Shown here one piece after another: positions 42,640 to 53,207 of a stretch of 64,000 nt of DNA (its first letter is position 1; each line of letters starts with the position of its first letter). The DNA is taken from the NCBI GenBank assembly GCA_022457155.1, contig JAJGOT010000138.1, forward strand, positions 462,501-526,500, read 5' to 3'. A model generated the notes under the pieces. The model was not told the DNA's origin, searched no databases, and saw only the letters and a list, made by a program, of their open reading frames with translations. Source of the stretch: Cladopsammia gracilis (taxonomy: Eukaryota; Cnidaria; Anthozoa; Scleractinia; Dendrophylliidae). The position numbers and the translations under genes were made by a program.

Positions 42640-43590
42640 GATTGTATTAAATTATGTGATTGGTTAATTTAGCCTTAAACTTTCAATGTGATTGGCTCAT
42701 GAAACTGTCTGATTATATTGTCCACACGCGATTACAACAAACTTCGATTACATTGTCCGATTATAATTTTGCAAAGCTTTGCAAGTAAATTAGAGGAAAA
42801 TACACAGGTTTATGAGCCAATCACATTGGAGGAAATTGTAACAGTTATGATTAAACTTGTTATACCCTTCTACCCCAGACAGAAAGTTCTCTGGTGTTGC
42901 CATATAATGTATTCACTTGAATCCGCAGTATACGCGTAACTCCTTATACACGCTAGGAATAGATAGAAAGTTGCTCAAAATTCCTCCTCCTTCAAACAAT
43001 GAGATGTTAAATTTTTTATTTCAGTGCCAAGTGTATAAAGGGTATAACGTGCACAGCGTATTTCAAAAGAATAATTTTCCCTTCCCGTGAACAATACGGA
43101 CCACATTATGTTTGTTCCCTTTGGACTCCTGGTTTAAAAGCAAAAACGTAATGTGAATCGATCTTTGGTTTTTTTGCTACTTACATTTTGAGTTATAATC
43201 AAAGTGTTCTGTGAGTGAAGTTGTGAATGCGGCAGCCGATGAACTGAATTGTCGGTAAAGTGTACTATGAACTGAAGGAACAGTACAGGCTTCTAAGTTT
43301 ATGATATGAGAAGTGGAATAATTAAAATTGAGTGGAAGGTGAACCTCTGAGTTAAGGGGCGTTTTGTTCGGTAGACATTTGTCGTTATTTCAATAAAATG
43401 AACTGAATGAAATTAGATTGCTTTTTGTTTTTTTCGCCGTTTTGAGGTGATTTTGCCGTCAGTGTCTTAACTTTCATGACTTCGTCTTATTGTGACAGGC
43501 TGTCAAACATGGAAACACAGCTCGCAAAAAAAATGTTTTAATTCCTTTAACCTTGCAAGATATGTTTTATCTCTGAGGCTTTGAAGGATA
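42640..43590. other. Noncoding stretch
   Basis: No supported gene. Mildly A/T-rich, with no long repeats seen. Confidence 0.5.
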
Positions 43591-43666
43591 TACCGTTTTG
43601 GTCGATGAGAGCCTCCCAGGGGTTTTAGGGAACAAGGGAACATGGCCATTATTTTTGGGGAACAAG

Positions 43667-44078
43667 GGATATCTATGGTGGCCCATTGTTATCGTAGCAA
43701 AACCAGCTAGAAATGCTTGTTTGAAATTTAAAATAACATGTAGGCGTGATTAAAATATAAAAATAAAATAAAAATAAATAAAAATAAAAAATATATAAAA
43801 AAATAAACAAAAATTAAAAAGAAAAGAAAAAAAAACAAAGAAACACAAATTTTAAAAAATGAATAAAATCAAATGGAAAAACAAAAAAGAAAAAAAATAA
43901 ATTGAAAAAAAACATAAAAAAACTCGTGGTATAAATGCAAATGCAAATAAATTTTAAATTTACTATGATAACGCTGGGCCGAATTGAATGTCACAATTTC
44001 TGTTTTATTTTCAAAATGAAATGTCGCAAAATGGCCCATTGTTATCATAGCCCGCGACACCTAAGGCCAGTGGACTCC
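43667..44078 (+). repeat. Dispersed repeat with A-rich core, copy 1
   Basis: Inverted relative to 59296-59735. Shared marks include GGCCCATTGTTATCRTAGC, present twice here (43679 and 44034), a long A-rich core (43745-43930), GCAAATGCAAATAAATTTTA and CACCTAAGGCCAGTGGA at the right end. Class unknown. It lies immediately upstream of the alpha-kinase first exon. Confidence 0.75.
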
Positions 44079-44218
44079 TCAAAATGGCAGGCTTTCGTCG
44101 CTCCTCTTGCGCGTGCTCGCTCTCTTCGATTCGTTCCAACTACCGCCATCTTTATTAAAGTCCTTACAAAATCGAAATTAATAAAAGGCAAATTGTGTGG
44201 AACCGTTTGCAAGTGGAA

Positions 44219-44518
44219 ATGAAAAACAACAGGAGTCTACCGGATCCTCGCGGAAAAGGTAAGAACAAGAAATCTGGTTCCGCTCCGCACGAGTAAATCG
44301 TGCAACGTTTGGCTCCTGAGCCTGACAACAAGCAAACATTTCGACCCGTCCAACCAAGAGAGTTTGTGACATTTCCATATGGATATCTTACGCTGTCAAA
44401 CTTAAAGAAAGCTTGTGCGGACCATTACAGCCTTCCAGCAAGCTCATGCGATGTCCTTGTTACAAACAAGGGACCGTCTTGCACCAGCATCGAGCAAATC
44501 CCTCATAGAAAGGACAAG
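44219..44518 (+). pseudogene. Alpha-kinase gene, first coding exon (with stop)
   Basis: From the ATG at 44219 the frame reads MKNNRSLPDPRGKGKNKKSG, APHE, then TAA at 44293-44295, then QRLAPEPDNKQTF and NLKKACADHYSLP. It ends at GACAAG with donor GTAAGC. The stop would be a one-base change from CAA (Gln). The downstream frame joins the next exon at 50322 in phase 0, giving a continuous protein. Initiation downstream of the stop is not excluded. The exon encodes the N-terminal non-kinase part. Confidence 0.6.
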
Positions 44519-45705
44519 GTAAGCTCGTGTATTAAATAATGATGCAATTACATGTGTATTAAAGGGCCATTCCATTTAATATCCCCCCATGGATAAGATA
44601 GGGTAAATAAGAGACTAGTACAGCTGAGTTAAAATATTCTGGGATACTTGACAGAGTTCAGCTAGGATCGGCCTTGAATACAGGAATGATGTGCAACTTT
44701 AAAAGAATCAGGAACAATGCCTGTGGAAACTGAGAAATGATGTCTCCAGAGGCTTTGAGATCAAAGAGTATAATATATTGAGTAGTGGAACTGGGATACT
44801 GAAAGGACTACATGCTTTCTCAGTTCTGAGACTGAGAAATGACAGGTAGGTAGGTAGGTAGGTAGATAGATATCTTTATTTTAATAGGCCTAGGGTAGCA
44901 CCTTCAGTAACTTAAATAAACTGATATCAACGGAGGCCCTACATACAAATACTTACATCAATCATTACATTGTAAAAAACGTCTATAAAAGTTAGAAAAC
45001 TAAATAATTAGTCGATGTTTTCGATGTTTTCATGATATAGGTTGAAAAAGTGATGTCAACCTTCGGTATAGCCTGACTTACTTACTTATACTTTTATTTA
45101 AAACTCGGTAGAAATCTTGACTCAAACTTGTTGGCTATATCATTGGCATTAGATAGAAGTTTGTTAAAGGAAGTAATAATTTTGGTTGGGGTTACGTCAT
45201 CATTTAATCGAGCCATTCTGTTGGATAAAGTTACTGCGTGACAATGCTTGCTAAGTTGCGTTGACTTGGTTGAACATTGCATAGCAACAGGGAAAAAATT
45301 CCTAAATTACATGGAGATGTTTTTTTGATATATTTTCATTTAGCTCTATATTTCAAATTGTTCATTGCAAAACTTGCATAACCTTTGTTTAGATTTTTTA
45401 CCTAAATCTTGTCCAAATAAAGCAAGGCTCAGAAATATTCAAGAAATATCCACCAAGTGTGGTGAAAATGAAATGTTTCCTTTTGGAAATATACATAAAA
45501 TCTTTAGCTTACATATTTAAAATTATAAACTTTAAGAGGTTAGAAAGACAATTTTAGCTTTCATGCACAGTACTATTTGGCTGCTTTGGGGCCTGGATGG
45601 TTAGAATTTCAGCCTTATGTATTACTATAATAGCATACGAATAAGTAAAGATTTGGTAAAACATTTGACAATAAAAATCTGCGATAAAATATTATAAAAC
45701 ATAAG

Positions 45706-45742
45706 ACGACGTTTCGACGTTTCCAGAACGTCATTATCAAGT
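45706..45742 (-). ncRNA. Hammerhead-like motif of Penelope tail, left
   Basis: On the minus strand TTGATAATGACGTTCTGG, then AAACGTCGAAACGTCG, can form a short GACGTT/AACGTC stem followed by GAAAC, as in Penelope-associated hammerheads. The conserved CUGAUGA box is degenerate (UUGAUAA), so activity is doubtful. Confidence 0.4.
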
Positions 45743-46113
45743 GAGAATAAAATAATGAAATCGAGTATATATAATAAAAAGATGAATAAATTAAAAGGCA
45801 TTGAGAGTCAAACAAAGAGTTTGGCCCTAATTACGAGAACACCAAGACTACGCACGAGTTTGGGGCAAACGAGTGATTTATTGAACGCTACAGCGAAGAG
45901 CAATAGAAAGAATAAAACAAGGGCGGGAGGGAGGGAAAAGACAGCGAAGAGATCGCGAACTAACCTTTGAGCCGCCGCTCAAGACTTAAATAGATCCAGA
46001 AGAAACTTGACACGAAGGGGTGTGTCCCCGGCTAATTAACTGTTTTGACAGGCCAAAACCACCAAGTTACGAGAACACCAAGACTACGCACGAGTTTGGG
46101 GCAAACGAGTGAT

Positions 46114-47223
46114 TTATTGAACGCTACAGCGAAGAGCAATAAAAAGAATAAAACCCCAAACCCAAGAGGGGAAGATGAAATGATAATGAAAGGATAAATT
46201 GGAAAGCCTGGCAGAAATAAAATGCAATATGTCAAGTTTCTTCTGAGTAGATAATTTAAGATAAACTAGATAAGCGTCGCTTCGCCAGTCGCCCTGCGCT
46301 TTGATAAATTCAGTAGGTGCACCACAATTGAAAGCAAAAGTAGCTCCCCCTTGACGAAAACTGCGCGAAGAAAAATTGCAAGAGTTAAGACCCACCGATG
46401 CTACACACGATTTGAAAAAACGGTTGAAATGAGTGGCGAAGATAGGCCTAAGTTCGCCACACTGATAAAGAACAAACAAAGGCGAATTAGCTTGTGCCGG
46501 CACCATGCTTAGATAACGCTTCAAGGCGGTGACCGGGCACAACACAGAATTGGGAATAAACGGCAATGGAATTTCGAGAATGCGCTGGTGAAATTGAATT
46601 GTTTTGGTCCTGTAAACCTTAAGAACAGCTCCCGTAGAATTAAAAGAGACATCTTCGCGCTTGAGGAAATAAGCATTGCCGGACTGGGTGTCTGCTAAAG
46701 AATACGGCATTAAATTTGAAATTCTGAGAAATGAGAAAAAGGCAACTAAAAACGCTGCATGCATACAAATATGTAATGGTAGAGACCAATTAAAATATTT
46801 AAACGCATTCAAAAGAATATCAACAGTAACAGGACGAGTGGTGCGTACAGAGTCGTCCATGACACATCGAAGACCATGCTGCATAAGAACTACATCATAA
46901 TCTCGCATGAAGGAAATATCAGCACCAAGGGACCTGTTGATATGCTTAAGAATGTTGATGTAATTAAGTAAAGAACGATAACAAGATAACGACTTCGAGA
47001 GAAAAACTAAATAAGCTAGGAAAGACTGCTTAGAAACAGGAAACGGAACTAAACCAAAAATTTCACAAAACAAAAGATAACTGTTCAACTGAGTTCTCAA
47101 GTTCGCCTTTGTCGACTCCTGGAAGGCAAAGGACTGAAGCTTGTTGGCGTAATCCACCAGTGGTACCACACTTTCTGCAAAAACAGAAGTTCTACTTGAA
47201 GACCCTGTAGCTTGTGAGCCCAC
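46114..47223 (-). CDS. Ngaro B tyrosine recombinase (His site altered)
   Basis: An open frame of 369 codons. N-terminal part: STKANLRTQLNSYLLFCEIF. Core: FFSFLRISNLMPYS (Arg), then SSRSFRQGGATFAFNCGAP, where copies A and C have HSFRRGG, so the catalytic His is Arg here. The C-terminal Tyr lies in SDAYLVYLKLS. The last about 30 codons run into the B1 repeat. It is intact in length but possibly inactive. Confidence 0.88.
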   Translation of the reverse strand: MGSQATGSSSRTSVFAESVVPLVDYANKLQSFAFQESTKANLRTQLNSYLLFCEIFGLVPFPVSKQSFLAYLVFLSKSLSCYRSLLNYINILKHINRSLGADISFMRDYDVVLMQHGLRCVMDDSVRTTRPVTVDILLNAFKYFNWSLPLHICMHAAFLVAFFSFLRISNLMPYSLADTQSGNAYFLKREDVSFNSTGAVLKVYRTKTIQFHQRILEIPLPFIPNSVLCPVTALKRYLSMVPAQANSPLFVLYQCGELRPIFATHFNRFFKSCVASVGLNSCNFSSRSFRQGGATFAFNCGAPTEFIKAQGDWRSDAYLVYLKLSTQKKLDILHFISARLSNLSFHYHFIFPSWVWGFILFIALRCSVQ

Positions 47224-48476
47224 AGCTTGATAGAAATGACAACAGTGAGCAGTTCCAATTCATTGATGTGAAGGCCCTGACAGAGTATAAAATCTGGGAA
47301 CTCCTTGTGAAAAAACTCGCCGAAACAAACGGCACCACAGCCGGTGAGGCAAGCGTCAGTAGCAAAGAGTTCCGGGTTGGAAATTAGGACATCTGACGGT
47401 ATCACGGAAACACCATTGTACGAGCAAAGAAACAAAAGCCACCAGTTGACATCGGAGCGAAGGTCATCGGTGATAGCATGGACAGTCTGCTTAGGAGACG
47501 AGGAACAAGACCGAAGGGCATTTAAGAAACGATTCATGAAAGACCTGCCTGGCCTCACACAAGCTGACACAAAGGACAATTTACCCAGTAGCTGTTGCAG
47601 TTGGTGCTTCGTAAAAGTGGATTTGTGCAGCCAGGTTTGAAGTTCGGATTGCAGTTCGGAAATACGAAACTCAGGAACAGACAGTCATGTCCAAGGTGTT
47701 GATCCAAACACCTAAGCAAAGCATTTGGTGGCATGGCGGAGTGTCCTTGTCCGGAGAAGCCATGACTCCTAACGGGTCAAACAAAGATTTCATACGTTGA
47801 AAGGAAAACTCAGAAGAATGTGGAGTGTCTGCGCCGTAGAAATCATCAATGTAGACGTCGACAGAAATACCTTCAGAGTTCAAAATATGGACGATACTCT
47901 TGGTAGTACGTTGACAAATCAACGTAGCGGAACGAAGACCAAATGGGAGTGACGCATGAAAGTACAAAGAGTCATTGATGCGCATCCCTAACAAGGGATA
48001 ATCCGCAGGGTCAACTGGGATCTGTCTAAAAGCATGCTTCAGATCTCTTTTAAACACATGACATCCACGACCTTTTGCATTGACGAAATTGACGAGACGG
48101 TCGATACCAGGAAGACGAAGTTTGAAGAACTGGTCCAGATAATGGTCTGCAGTTCAACAGAATCACGCTTTGGTACACAAAGGAGTGGGGATATCACGCA
48201 GTTCCAGATAAAAGGATTGCAACAAAACAGACCAAAAACGGACTGATAGGAAAGTTCCTTGGTGATATACGAAGCCAAGTAATCAGAGTTCTTGACAGCG
48301 GAAGGATGATTGCGAAATGTAGAAGATGCCAGGTCTACAGATTTGTAATTAATGGGCCAACCATAACGAAGAAAGTCAATGATTACACTATCTTGATAAT
48401 GTTCCAAATAACTTGACCAAGTGTCAACATTAAAACAAGAAAACACCGGACGTTTAGCGCCCAAAAAATTTGGCAC
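47097..48476 (-). pseudogene. Ngaro B reverse transcriptase and RNase H
   Basis: Three minus frames (48039-48476, 47671-48057, 47097-47579). RT: SPLLCVPKRDSVELQTI, FKRDLKHAFRQIPVDPADYP, LPFGLRSATLICQR and the catalytic box VYIDDFYGA. RNase H: FATDACLTGCGAVCFGEFF and HINELELLTVV. Frameshifts near 48045 and 47640. Confidence 0.92.
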
Positions 48477-48521
48477 GCCAAACTCTCTAACCTCGTTAAA
48501 GAGGACGACTAAAGGATGTAG

Positions 48522-49568
48522 TCAGGAGGCTTGATCAGACGGGGACGAAACGGACGATGGAAGCGACATGTTTGGAATCGGAAATTTGCGCTTGGAACAC
48601 ACAAGCATGGCATGATCAGACGAGTCGCAAACGCGACAGCGATGCACAGCCTTGTAAGAGGCATCCGAGAGGGCACAACTGCATTTGCCTTGATAATTCC
48701 ACTCCCTGCAATATTGATCCTTCGCTTTATTTCTGACTGGTGGAGTGCTGATACTTCGCCCAGGTGAGAAGGTGTTGGAACGCAGATCCTGATGCGAGAA
48801 GAATGTTTGAGACCGCTCGCGGATAATCTCGGCGCTATGCCATGTTAAACAGCCTTGTTCCACGGCGTTGTTCACCGACAAATGGAAGTTGCGCACGCTT
48901 GGCCAAGAATATGTGACGGCACGGTCCATCAATAGTTGAAGATGGTTAAAAAGCGGCTGTTTGGGAGGACTCTGGCTGCGCCTTACAGAATTCTAGATAA
49001 CCACTAACAAACTCAGGTAAATCTAGTTTGTCGTAATCCACCGTACCTTTAGGCGAGTAGAGGAAATTGTTGGGCAATGAAGAGCCAGCCTTCTTGCGAG
49101 CCCGAAGCTGTTCGAGGGATGGAATGTCCAACTGATGAGGCAAACCAGGCGAGGAAGAAGCATTGGGTGCAATAGCCGATTGCAACTTCAGCGGAGAAAC
49201 TGGGGGTGGGGCGCCTGAAGCTTCCGAAGCGTGTGAATTGGGAGACGCGTTTAGCTGAGCCAACTTCAACTCCGTTTCTGCAATCTGCAACTGTGTGGCT
49301 AGATTCTCTTTACGTAGGAGCTAAGACTTTAAGACTTAATAAGACTTTCCACTGAAGCGGACGAATCCACTTGGGGCGTAACGGATTTCGCTTTCTTGTC
49401 TTTTTTGGACTTTGCCTTCGGTTTTGTAATGACGGCAGATTCCTGCTCTTCTACCTCTTCTAGCATGGCAGAAAGGTTATCGATCTCCTCAGGAGAGAGA
49501 AACGACGATGAGACTCTGGAGGTGCATGAACGGGATGGACGAGCCTCGGCAGACATGATAGGCAGCAC
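48522..49568 (-). pseudogene. Ngaro B gag
   Basis: Starts MSAEARPSRSCTSRVSS (about 49557). An acidic or Lys-rich region (KPKAKSKKDKKAK) is followed by stops near 49320, then IAETELKLAQLNASPN and DIPSLEQLRARKKAG. The C-terminal part (48522-48932) holds AVTYSWPSVRNFHLSV and two Cys clusters, CREWNYQGKCSC and CRVCDSSDHAMLVC (C-x2-C-x4-H-x4-C). Confidence 0.8.
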
Positions 49569-49734
49569 GCGAAGGAGTTAACGAAGGATTGCAAAACAAC
49601 CAAAAGACAGCAAAGAGATCGCGAACGGACCTTTGAGCCGACGCTCAAGACTTAAATAGATCCAGAAGAAACTTGACACGAAGGGGTGTGTCCCCGGCTA
49701 ATTAACTGTTTTGACAGGCCAAAAACACCAAATG

Positions 49735-49930
49735 GAGTCGCTCTGGGTGTTTAAATTGTGTCTTATTGTTCTTATGTACAACATTTCATAAACAAGACAA
49801 TCCCATTTCGTGCTACATTTTTTAAGCATTCTAAACTGGCTCTCATTGAGTAAGTCAATGTTCCCATGGGTATCTCTCAGGTGGCGACCAAAGGCAGAGT
49901 ATCGATGTTCAGCAATGCGTTGAAACAAAT
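49735..49930 (-). pseudogene. Penelope-like ORF C-terminus (GIY-YIG region)
   Basis: Minus frame with RIAEHRYSAFGRHLRDTHG, NESQFRMLKKCSTKWDCLVY and EMLYIRTIRHNLNTQSDSI. This is the end of the GIY-YIG endonuclease region of Penelope-like elements. Ngaro B cuts it a few codons before the stop. The core GIY and YIG motifs lie in the missing upstream part. Confidence 0.75.
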
Positions 49931-50081
49931 GACGCGTCGTATATCCATGGGAACATTGACTTACACAATGAGAGCCAGTTTAGAATGCTTAAAAATGTAG
50001 CACGAAATGGGATTGTCTTGTTTATGAAATGTTGTACATAAGAACAATAAGACCCAATTTAAACACCCAGAGCGACTCCAT

Positions 50082-50245
50082 TAGGGCCAAACTCTTTGTT
50101 TGACCCTCAATGCCTTTTAATTTATTCATCTTTTTATTATATATACTCGATTTCATTATTTTATTCTCACTTGATAATGACGTTCTGGAAACGTCGAAAC
50201 GTCGTGTTATGTTTTATATTTTATCGCAGATTTTTATTGTCAAAT
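50082..50245 (+). repeat. Penelope tail, right inverted copy
   Basis: Reverse complement of 45664-45830. It includes the hammerhead-like motif at 50169-50205. Confidence 0.85.
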
Positions 50246-50321
50246 ATAATAGCATAACCCACTAATTAATAGTGACTATAGCATGAATTTCATGCTTTTC
50301 ATTTTTATTTGATACATATAG

Positions 50322-51314
50322 GTGTATCTGATGCGGTTTGTCGTTGGCCAGGATAACAGAGAGGACTACCCTTATTCTAACACACCTGATGAACAGCAAT
50401 TGTTTCTTGATAATTACTCAATACACAACGCTTCTGGTGCGTCATCAGCACCAGCGAGGAAGGCAGGTGCACCAAAACCAAAGGCAGATTATGGAAGCTT
50501 CTCAGTGACAACCCAGTTTCCTCCATCTGTATCCATTGCCTCATTGCTTGAAGCTGGAAAGCTTGTTAAACCAGTAGCCAAAAACAAGCTAGTGCTAACC
50601 TTTGAACAATTTGACATTGCCTCCAAAAAATGGACTGATGCAATGGAGGTAGAGTGTACAGTAGATTCAGAGAAGTTTTCCTCAGGTGGATTCCGTGATG
50701 CATACCACTGCATGCTAACTGGCAAATCAGCCAACCAAAACATCGCAAATCACTGGGTGATAAAAACGTACAATGAGAAGTCCGAAGAAGCAATCCATAC
50801 TAATTTTGAAACAAATATAGAGAGCCATTGCCGTAAACAAGTTCAGATGCATGAGGTAGCCAGGCACTTAACAAAAAAGTTCAAGTCACAGGCTCCAAAA
50901 CAAATGGGAAAATGTTTTCAGTACAACCATGTATATTACACCACAATAAATGAGCAACCTGCTACAGTTGAGGAATTTGTACCAGGACCCTTTGTAAAAC
51001 TGATAAATAATGATGGTAAGAAAGCCAAACTGCCAGAAGAGGCAGATGATGAACTGATAGAGTTGTTTGAGAAAGCAGAGTGCCTGGTACACTACACATA
51101 TGTGTCATCCAATGAAAAACTCATGCTACTGGATATACAGGGATCTGGCTTCTGTTTATATGATCCTGAAATAGCAACAAATGAGGTCATGGATGCCAGC
51201 AGCATGGAATTCTATTTCTGCTGTGGAAATTGTTCAACAGTGGGCATCACAGGCTTTCTTAATGTACATGAGTGCAATAACTACTGTAAAATGATGGGTT
51301 TAAGCCAATCATAG
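50322..51314 (+). CDS. Alpha-kinase domain exon (eEF2K/MHCK-type)
   Basis: A 330-codon open exon after the acceptor at 50321, ending in TAG. Alpha-kinase landmarks: KFSSGGFRDAYHC, HWVIKTYNEK (invariant Lys), VYYTTINEQPATVEEFVPG, LLDIQGSGFCLYDPEI and the C-terminal NCSTVGITGFLNVHECNNYC zinc-binding and activation region. This is a complete atypical Ser/Thr kinase fold. It continues the frame of the exon at 44219-44518. The exon itself has no stops, so the gene may be functional if the upstream stop is bypassed. Confidence 0.92.
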   Translation: MYLMRFVVGQDNREDYPYSNTPDEQQLFLDNYSIHNASGASSAPARKAGAPKPKADYGSFSVTTQFPPSVSIASLLEAGKLVKPVAKNKLVLTFEQFDIASKKWTDAMEVECTVDSEKFSSGGFRDAYHCMLTGKSANQNIANHWVIKTYNEKSEEAIHTNFETNIESHCRKQVQMHEVARHLTKKFKSQAPKQMGKCFQYNHVYYTTINEQPATVEEFVPGPFVKLINNDGKKAKLPEEADDELIELFEKAECLVHYTYVSSNEKLMLLDIQGSGFCLYDPEIATNEVMDASSMEFYFCCGNCSTVGITGFLNVHECNNYCKMMGLSQS

Positions 51315-51816
51315 ACCACAATGACATGAATTGAGCTTACGCAACTCCCGCATGTTAACAAAAGAGCCATTCAGTGACTCACTGACTGGTTTATTTGATA
51401 TATACTTAAGCGTTGTGTTAAGATTTTAAACGTTATGCATGTCAGACAGTGTTCAATCTAGAATTCAGTCAAAGTGGGTTGTATGCCCCGCATGACATTT
51501 TAAATTGGGTCATTTCAAAAATAGTCTGGGTCAAACTATGATATTGAAACTTCGAAAAACTGACATTATCCAAACTATCACCAGTATGTAATTATAGCTT
51601 TTATGCTTTTCACAAAGCGTCAATCGATTGGTAAAGCAGCGTTTGCAAAACGTTGAAGTAGGCTCCAGTCTCTCTTGGAATTGCTTGGAACGCCTGACAC
51701 AAAATATACTCATGCGCACGTAGTCTGAAATGCCAGTCATTTCGCGCACTCATTTCAAGCTAGTAATCACAAATTTGTTTAAATTTTCTTTTATTATTGC
51801 CTGTTGCTTTGGAAGT
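51315..51816. other. Intergenic stretch between convergent genes
   Basis: 3' flank of the alpha-kinase and of the minus integrase-like gene. No ORF or repeat recognised. Confidence 0.5.
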
Positions 51817-51831
51817 ACTTATATATGAGGT

Positions 51832-52131
51832 AAAAAAGGTAAAGTCGCACTCGGGCCACGATGGCCCACACGGCCGGAGCTTAACCCGGTTTCCATAGCA
51901 TGAAGCAACTAGGAATATTGCTACTCCTCCCTGGATGGGATGCTAGTCCATCGCAGGGTTACCCCCAGCATTTTGTCGCCGGTACCCATTTATACACCTG
52001 GGTGGAGAGAGACAGTGTGGAGTAAAGTTTCTTGTCCAAGGAAACAACACGACGGCAGAGACCAGGCTCGAACCACCGACCTTCAGGTTGAAAGTCCGAC
52101 ACGCTAACCACTAGACCACCGTGCCGCCCAC
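51832..52131 (-). mobile_element. tRNA-Glu-derived SINE with 15-bp TSD
   Basis: Minus SINE with A-box GGTCTAGTGGTTAGCGTG and B-box GGTGGTTCGAGCC at its right side. Its body is shared with 20316-20605. ACTTATATATGAGGT flanks it exactly at 51817-51831 and 52132-52146, so this is a clean LINE-mobilised insertion. Confidence 0.93.
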
Positions 52132-52398
52132 ACTTATATATGAGGTGACTTTTTTTTTGGTTTTTGTTTGTTTGTTTTTTTTTTTTGGCGTCAGTTTGAC
52201 TCTACGTTCATTTCATTTTGCGTCGGAATCGAATATTCCGCGTCAATGACGCAAAAACGCGGCCTAGATTGAACACTGGTCAGAGAGAAACCTCTCATGT
52301 TGCTCACAGACCATTGAGAGGTTAATATATTTAAGTGAAAGTTTTAGAATATCTTGTTCAAATTTAAACTATGAAAAAAGCTGCAATACAATGCAGTT

Positions 52399-52601
52399 TT
52401 ATGATGTTGATGATGGCTCTTTGTAGTTTGCCTTTAGGAAGAGATAAACATCTGCTGTCTCAGCTGGCTTTACCCCATCAATATTGGGAACAACTCGTTC
52501 ACATTCCTCTCTAACACTTTTTGGCAAGTAATCATCCCTAACTGACATGACACCTGAGATGGTAGCAACCTCGTCCAATGCTTCTTGAGTGACTTTCAAA
52601 C
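52399..52601 (-). CDS. Integrase-core gene, last exon
   Basis: Acceptor TTGTATAG at 52602-52603, then LKVTQEALDEVATISGVMSV and a stop in TAA. The C-terminal region has YLPKSVREECERVVPNI. Part of the gene spanning 52399-59330. Confidence 0.65.
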
Positions 52602-52962
52602 CTATACAATACAGGAAAATACATTTTAGGGAGCATTTGTACATTACATGTATATTGTTAGTGAGTGGAAAAATCTGTCTTGAAGATCTTTGTGTATCCC
52701 CTCCCCCATTTTAATTTTGAATGGGAAATTAACAGATAAATCTCTCAATCTTTCTCAGTTTAATTTACCAGCCACATTTTTCCACATTGTTTTCATGGAA
52801 TCCATTGAATCAATACGTCACTGTGGGCCAATAAACAAAAAAAGGAGTTTGCATAGCAATAAAAATGTTTGCCGCCCAGTACAGACATGTAAGACTTAGC
52901 TCTCTAAGAAGTGCTTTCTAGTGCAGTCTGCACATATTATTTCCAAAAAGAAATAGCCATAC

Positions 52963-53119
52963 CACACTCATCTGCATTGTATTGCTCAGGAAATGAGTAG
53001 AGGTGTTATGGTATCCCTTTTGGCATCTCAGCATCTTTTTGGCTCCTCACTCTATGTGAATTCCACACAGTTTCCCTAAAGGTATCCATTTCTTTTTGAA
53101 ACTGAATGCCAATAGGTGC
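52963..53119 (-). pseudogene. Integrase-core gene, fifth exon
   Basis: Bounded by TTTCAACAG and GTGTG before GTATGG. Encodes FQKEMDTFRETVWNSHRVRS and GIP, stop (TAA), HLYSFPEQYNADECG. The stop is likely AAC to TAA or another small change; the family normally has an uninterrupted N-H-x-Y/F-S-x-P here. This damages the gene independently of Ngaro C. Confidence 0.65.
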
Positions 53120-53207
53120 CTGTTGAAATGCAAAAACATCAAATAAGAATTTATGTGGCCATTTCGAAAGTACTTCACCTTTTTCTTCAGTTCTGTAAAA
53201 TGAATAA

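Larger units (their letters stand above)
45831..49733 (-). mobile_element. Ngaro-type retroelement, copy B
   Basis: Split repeats: A1 49602-49730, A2 45936-46064 (about 128 bp, starting AAAAGACAGC), and B1 46067-46154, B2 45831-45918 (88 bp, starting TTACGAGAACACCAAGAC). Order on the minus strand is A1, gag, RT-RNase H, recombinase, B1, A2, B2. It interrupts the Penelope element between CCCTAA and TGGAGTC; the uninterrupted sequence is seen in the plus copy at about 50070-50090. No target duplication is apparent, consistent with recombinase-mediated entry. Confidence 0.92.
45638..50245 (-). mobile_element. Penelope-like element pair, head-to-head, TSD ATAATAGCATA
   Basis: The 11-bp ATAATAGCATA at 45627-45637 and 50246-50256 bounds the insert. 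A minus copy (49735-49930, continuing at 45664-45830 after Ngaro B) and a plus copy (49935-50245) have opposite orientation. Both contain the 3' end of a GIY-YIG-type ORF and a tail with ATGACGTTCTGGAAACGTCG. The reverse transcriptase is absent, so the copies are severely 5'-truncated. Inverted partial copies are a known habit of Penelope elements. Confidence 0.8.
44519..50321 (+). other. Alpha-kinase intron with nested retroelements
   Basis: Donor AAG before GTAAGC at 44519 and acceptor CATATAG at 50321 bound 5.8 kb. It contains a TAGG-repeat (44843-44871) with LINE-like 3' sequence, a Penelope pair, and Ngaro copy B inside that. 44880-45626 shows no supported gene. A 62-codon minus ORF at 45094-45282 has no recognisable domain. 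Confidence 0.75.

Noticed and set aside
47344..47640. Plus-strand ORF in Ngaro B
   Set aside because: Antisense shadow of the RNase H region.
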